7,349 nt of DNA, taken from Intrasporangium_A sp039812505 (GTDB lineage Bacteria > Actinomycetota > Actinomycetes > Actinomycetales > Dermatophilaceae). The notes beneath the pieces are model-generated. The model was given only the letters and a program-made list of their open reading frames with translations. It searched no databases and was not told where the DNA came from. This document shows, piece after piece, positions 6,848-7,349 of this stretch (the stretch's first letter is position 1; each line of letters opens with the position of its first letter). Both the position numbers and the translations under genes were made by a program. The DNA is taken from the NCBI RefSeq assembly GCF_039812505.1, contig NZ_JBDIAQ010000168.1, forward strand, positions 1-7,349. The letters are read 5' to 3'.

Positions 6848-7306
6848 TCAGTCAGCGGAAACGCTGGGTGCCGCCGGTGCGTCGTCCAGAGCGGCCCGGC
6901 AGACGGGACACGTGCCCCAGTAGATGACCTCTGCCTCGTCGATGGCGTAGCCGTGCGCGTCGATCGGGTCGAGGCACGGCGCTGCACCGATCGCGCACGC
7001 GACGTCGGTGATCGCACCGCACGTGCGGCAGATGGCGTGGTGGTGGTTGTCGCCGATCCGCATCTCGTAGCGAGCCGGGGACCGGGCCGGCTCGATCCGC
7101 CGGACGATGCCGACCTCGGTCAGGGCCGCGAGGACGTCGTAGATCGCCTGCGTCGACACCTTGCCGAGGTCGGCACGGACCGCCTGGGTGATGGTGTCGG
7201 CGTCGGCGTGCGGATGACGCTGGAGCTGCTCGATCACCGCGAGACGGGGCCGCGTGACGCGCAGCGCGGCGTCGCGCAGGAGCGTTGTGGCGTCGGTCGG
7301 CGGCAT
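6848..7306 (-). CDS. furA: Fur-family peroxide-responsive repressor (FurA/CatR type)
   Basis: A 152-residue metal-dependent DNA-binding repressor, normal length for the Fur family. The N-terminal winged helix covers about residues 5-82, with the recognition region around 50-72 (STQAIYDVLAAL, then GIVRRIEP) and the SPARYE strand that follows. The dimerisation domain carries the metal-site run H88-H89-H90, a C93-R-T-C96 pair and a second pair C133-P-V-C136, the usual structural zinc site. Q-A-I-Y-D-V-L and R-I-E-P-A-x-S-P-A-R-Y-E are typical of the actinobacterial FurA/CatR branch, whose known members are redox-sensitive repressors of catalase genes. Its position just upstream of a catalase on the same strand supports that role. 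The ATG at 7306 is the only sensible start and has no clear Shine-Dalgarno; the transcript may be leaderless. Family assignment is firm; the peroxide-sensing role is inferred from branch and context. Confidence 0.92.
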   Translation of the reverse strand: MPPTDATTLLRDAALRVTRPRLAVIEQLQRHPHADADTITQAVRADLGKVSTQAIYDVLAALTEVGIVRRIEPARSPARYEMRIGDNHHHAICRTCGAITDVACAIGAAPCLDPIDAHGYAIDEAEVIYWGTCPVCRAALDDAPAAPSVSAD

Positions 7307-7349
7307 GGCCCCAGCCTTGCATCTAATCTGGAATAGGTCAAGAAAAGTG
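7307..7349 (-). promoter_or_regulatory. Putative furA promoter and autoregulatory operator
   Basis: The 43 bases upstream of furA are clearly AT-richer than the rest of the window. Read on the minus strand they contain TTGACC (7341-7336), a good -35 box, running into TATTCCAGATTAG. Seventeen bases after the -35 box is AAGGCT (7318-7313), a weak -10 that keeps the A at its second position and the T at its last. The start of transcription would then fall at or next to the A of the ATG at 7306, giving a leaderless mRNA. From memory, mycobacterial furA promoters carry a very similar TTGACT/ATTCCAGA stretch that FurA itself binds, so this is a likely operator as well. The boxes are seen; the binding and the leaderless start are inferred. 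Confidence 0.5.

Noticed and set aside
1..7349. Insertion sequences, CRISPR arrays, tRNA or rRNA genes, prophage or integron parts
   Set aside because: No transposase or integrase frames, no regular direct repeats and no tRNA-like cloverleaf were seen. The tRNA-Sec gene needed by fdhA is not in this window.

Overview
The window is high-GC DNA (about 70% G+C by eye) with tightly packed genes, all on the minus strand. The proteins look actinobacterial: a FurA/CatR-type regulator, a clade-3-like catalase, and a formate dehydrogenase of the kind found in aerobic actinomycetes, with an NrfD-type membrane subunit and no Tat leader. A member of the Actinomycetota is likely. I cannot name a genus from sequence alone; Micrococcales or Intrasporangiaceae is only a guess.

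Layout, read in the direction of transcription (right to left). First is an AT-richer promoter region at 7307-7349, then a Fur-family regulator (7306-6848). A monofunctional haem catalase (6802-5315) follows after a 45-base gap. Between catalase and the next gene is a 138-base spacer. It holds a very strong hairpin (20-bp perfect inverted repeat, 5253-5298), two small overlapping palindromes and a possible promoter. The rest is one three-gene operon: formate dehydrogenase catalytic subunit (5176-1976), iron-sulfur subunit (1979-987) and NrfD-like membrane subunit (990-10). These are joined by GTGA and ATGA overlaps. The window ends 9 bases after the last stop, so the operon may continue to the left.

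The key point is that the catalytic subunit is a selenoprotein. An in-frame TGA at 4609-4607 falls exactly where formate dehydrogenases carry their catalytic Sec or Cys. The reading frame continues through it, and a bacterial SECIS-like hairpin (4595-4577) lies just downstream with the apical loop at the expected distance. A standard gene caller would split the gene in two or call it broken. Read through, it is one protein of 1066 residues with Sec190.

How the genes work together: the selenocysteine and molybdopterin (or tungstopterin) enzyme oxidises formate to CO2. Electrons pass through its own [4Fe-4S] cluster and the four clusters of the beta subunit to the NrfD-like membrane protein, which probably reduces menaquinone. 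With no Tat signal visible, the active site is inferred to face the cytoplasm, unlike E. coli Fdh-N. Upstream, the FurA/CatR-like protein probably represses itself and the catalase in an oxidation-sensitive way. The big hairpin probably separates the peroxide-defence unit from the formate operon.
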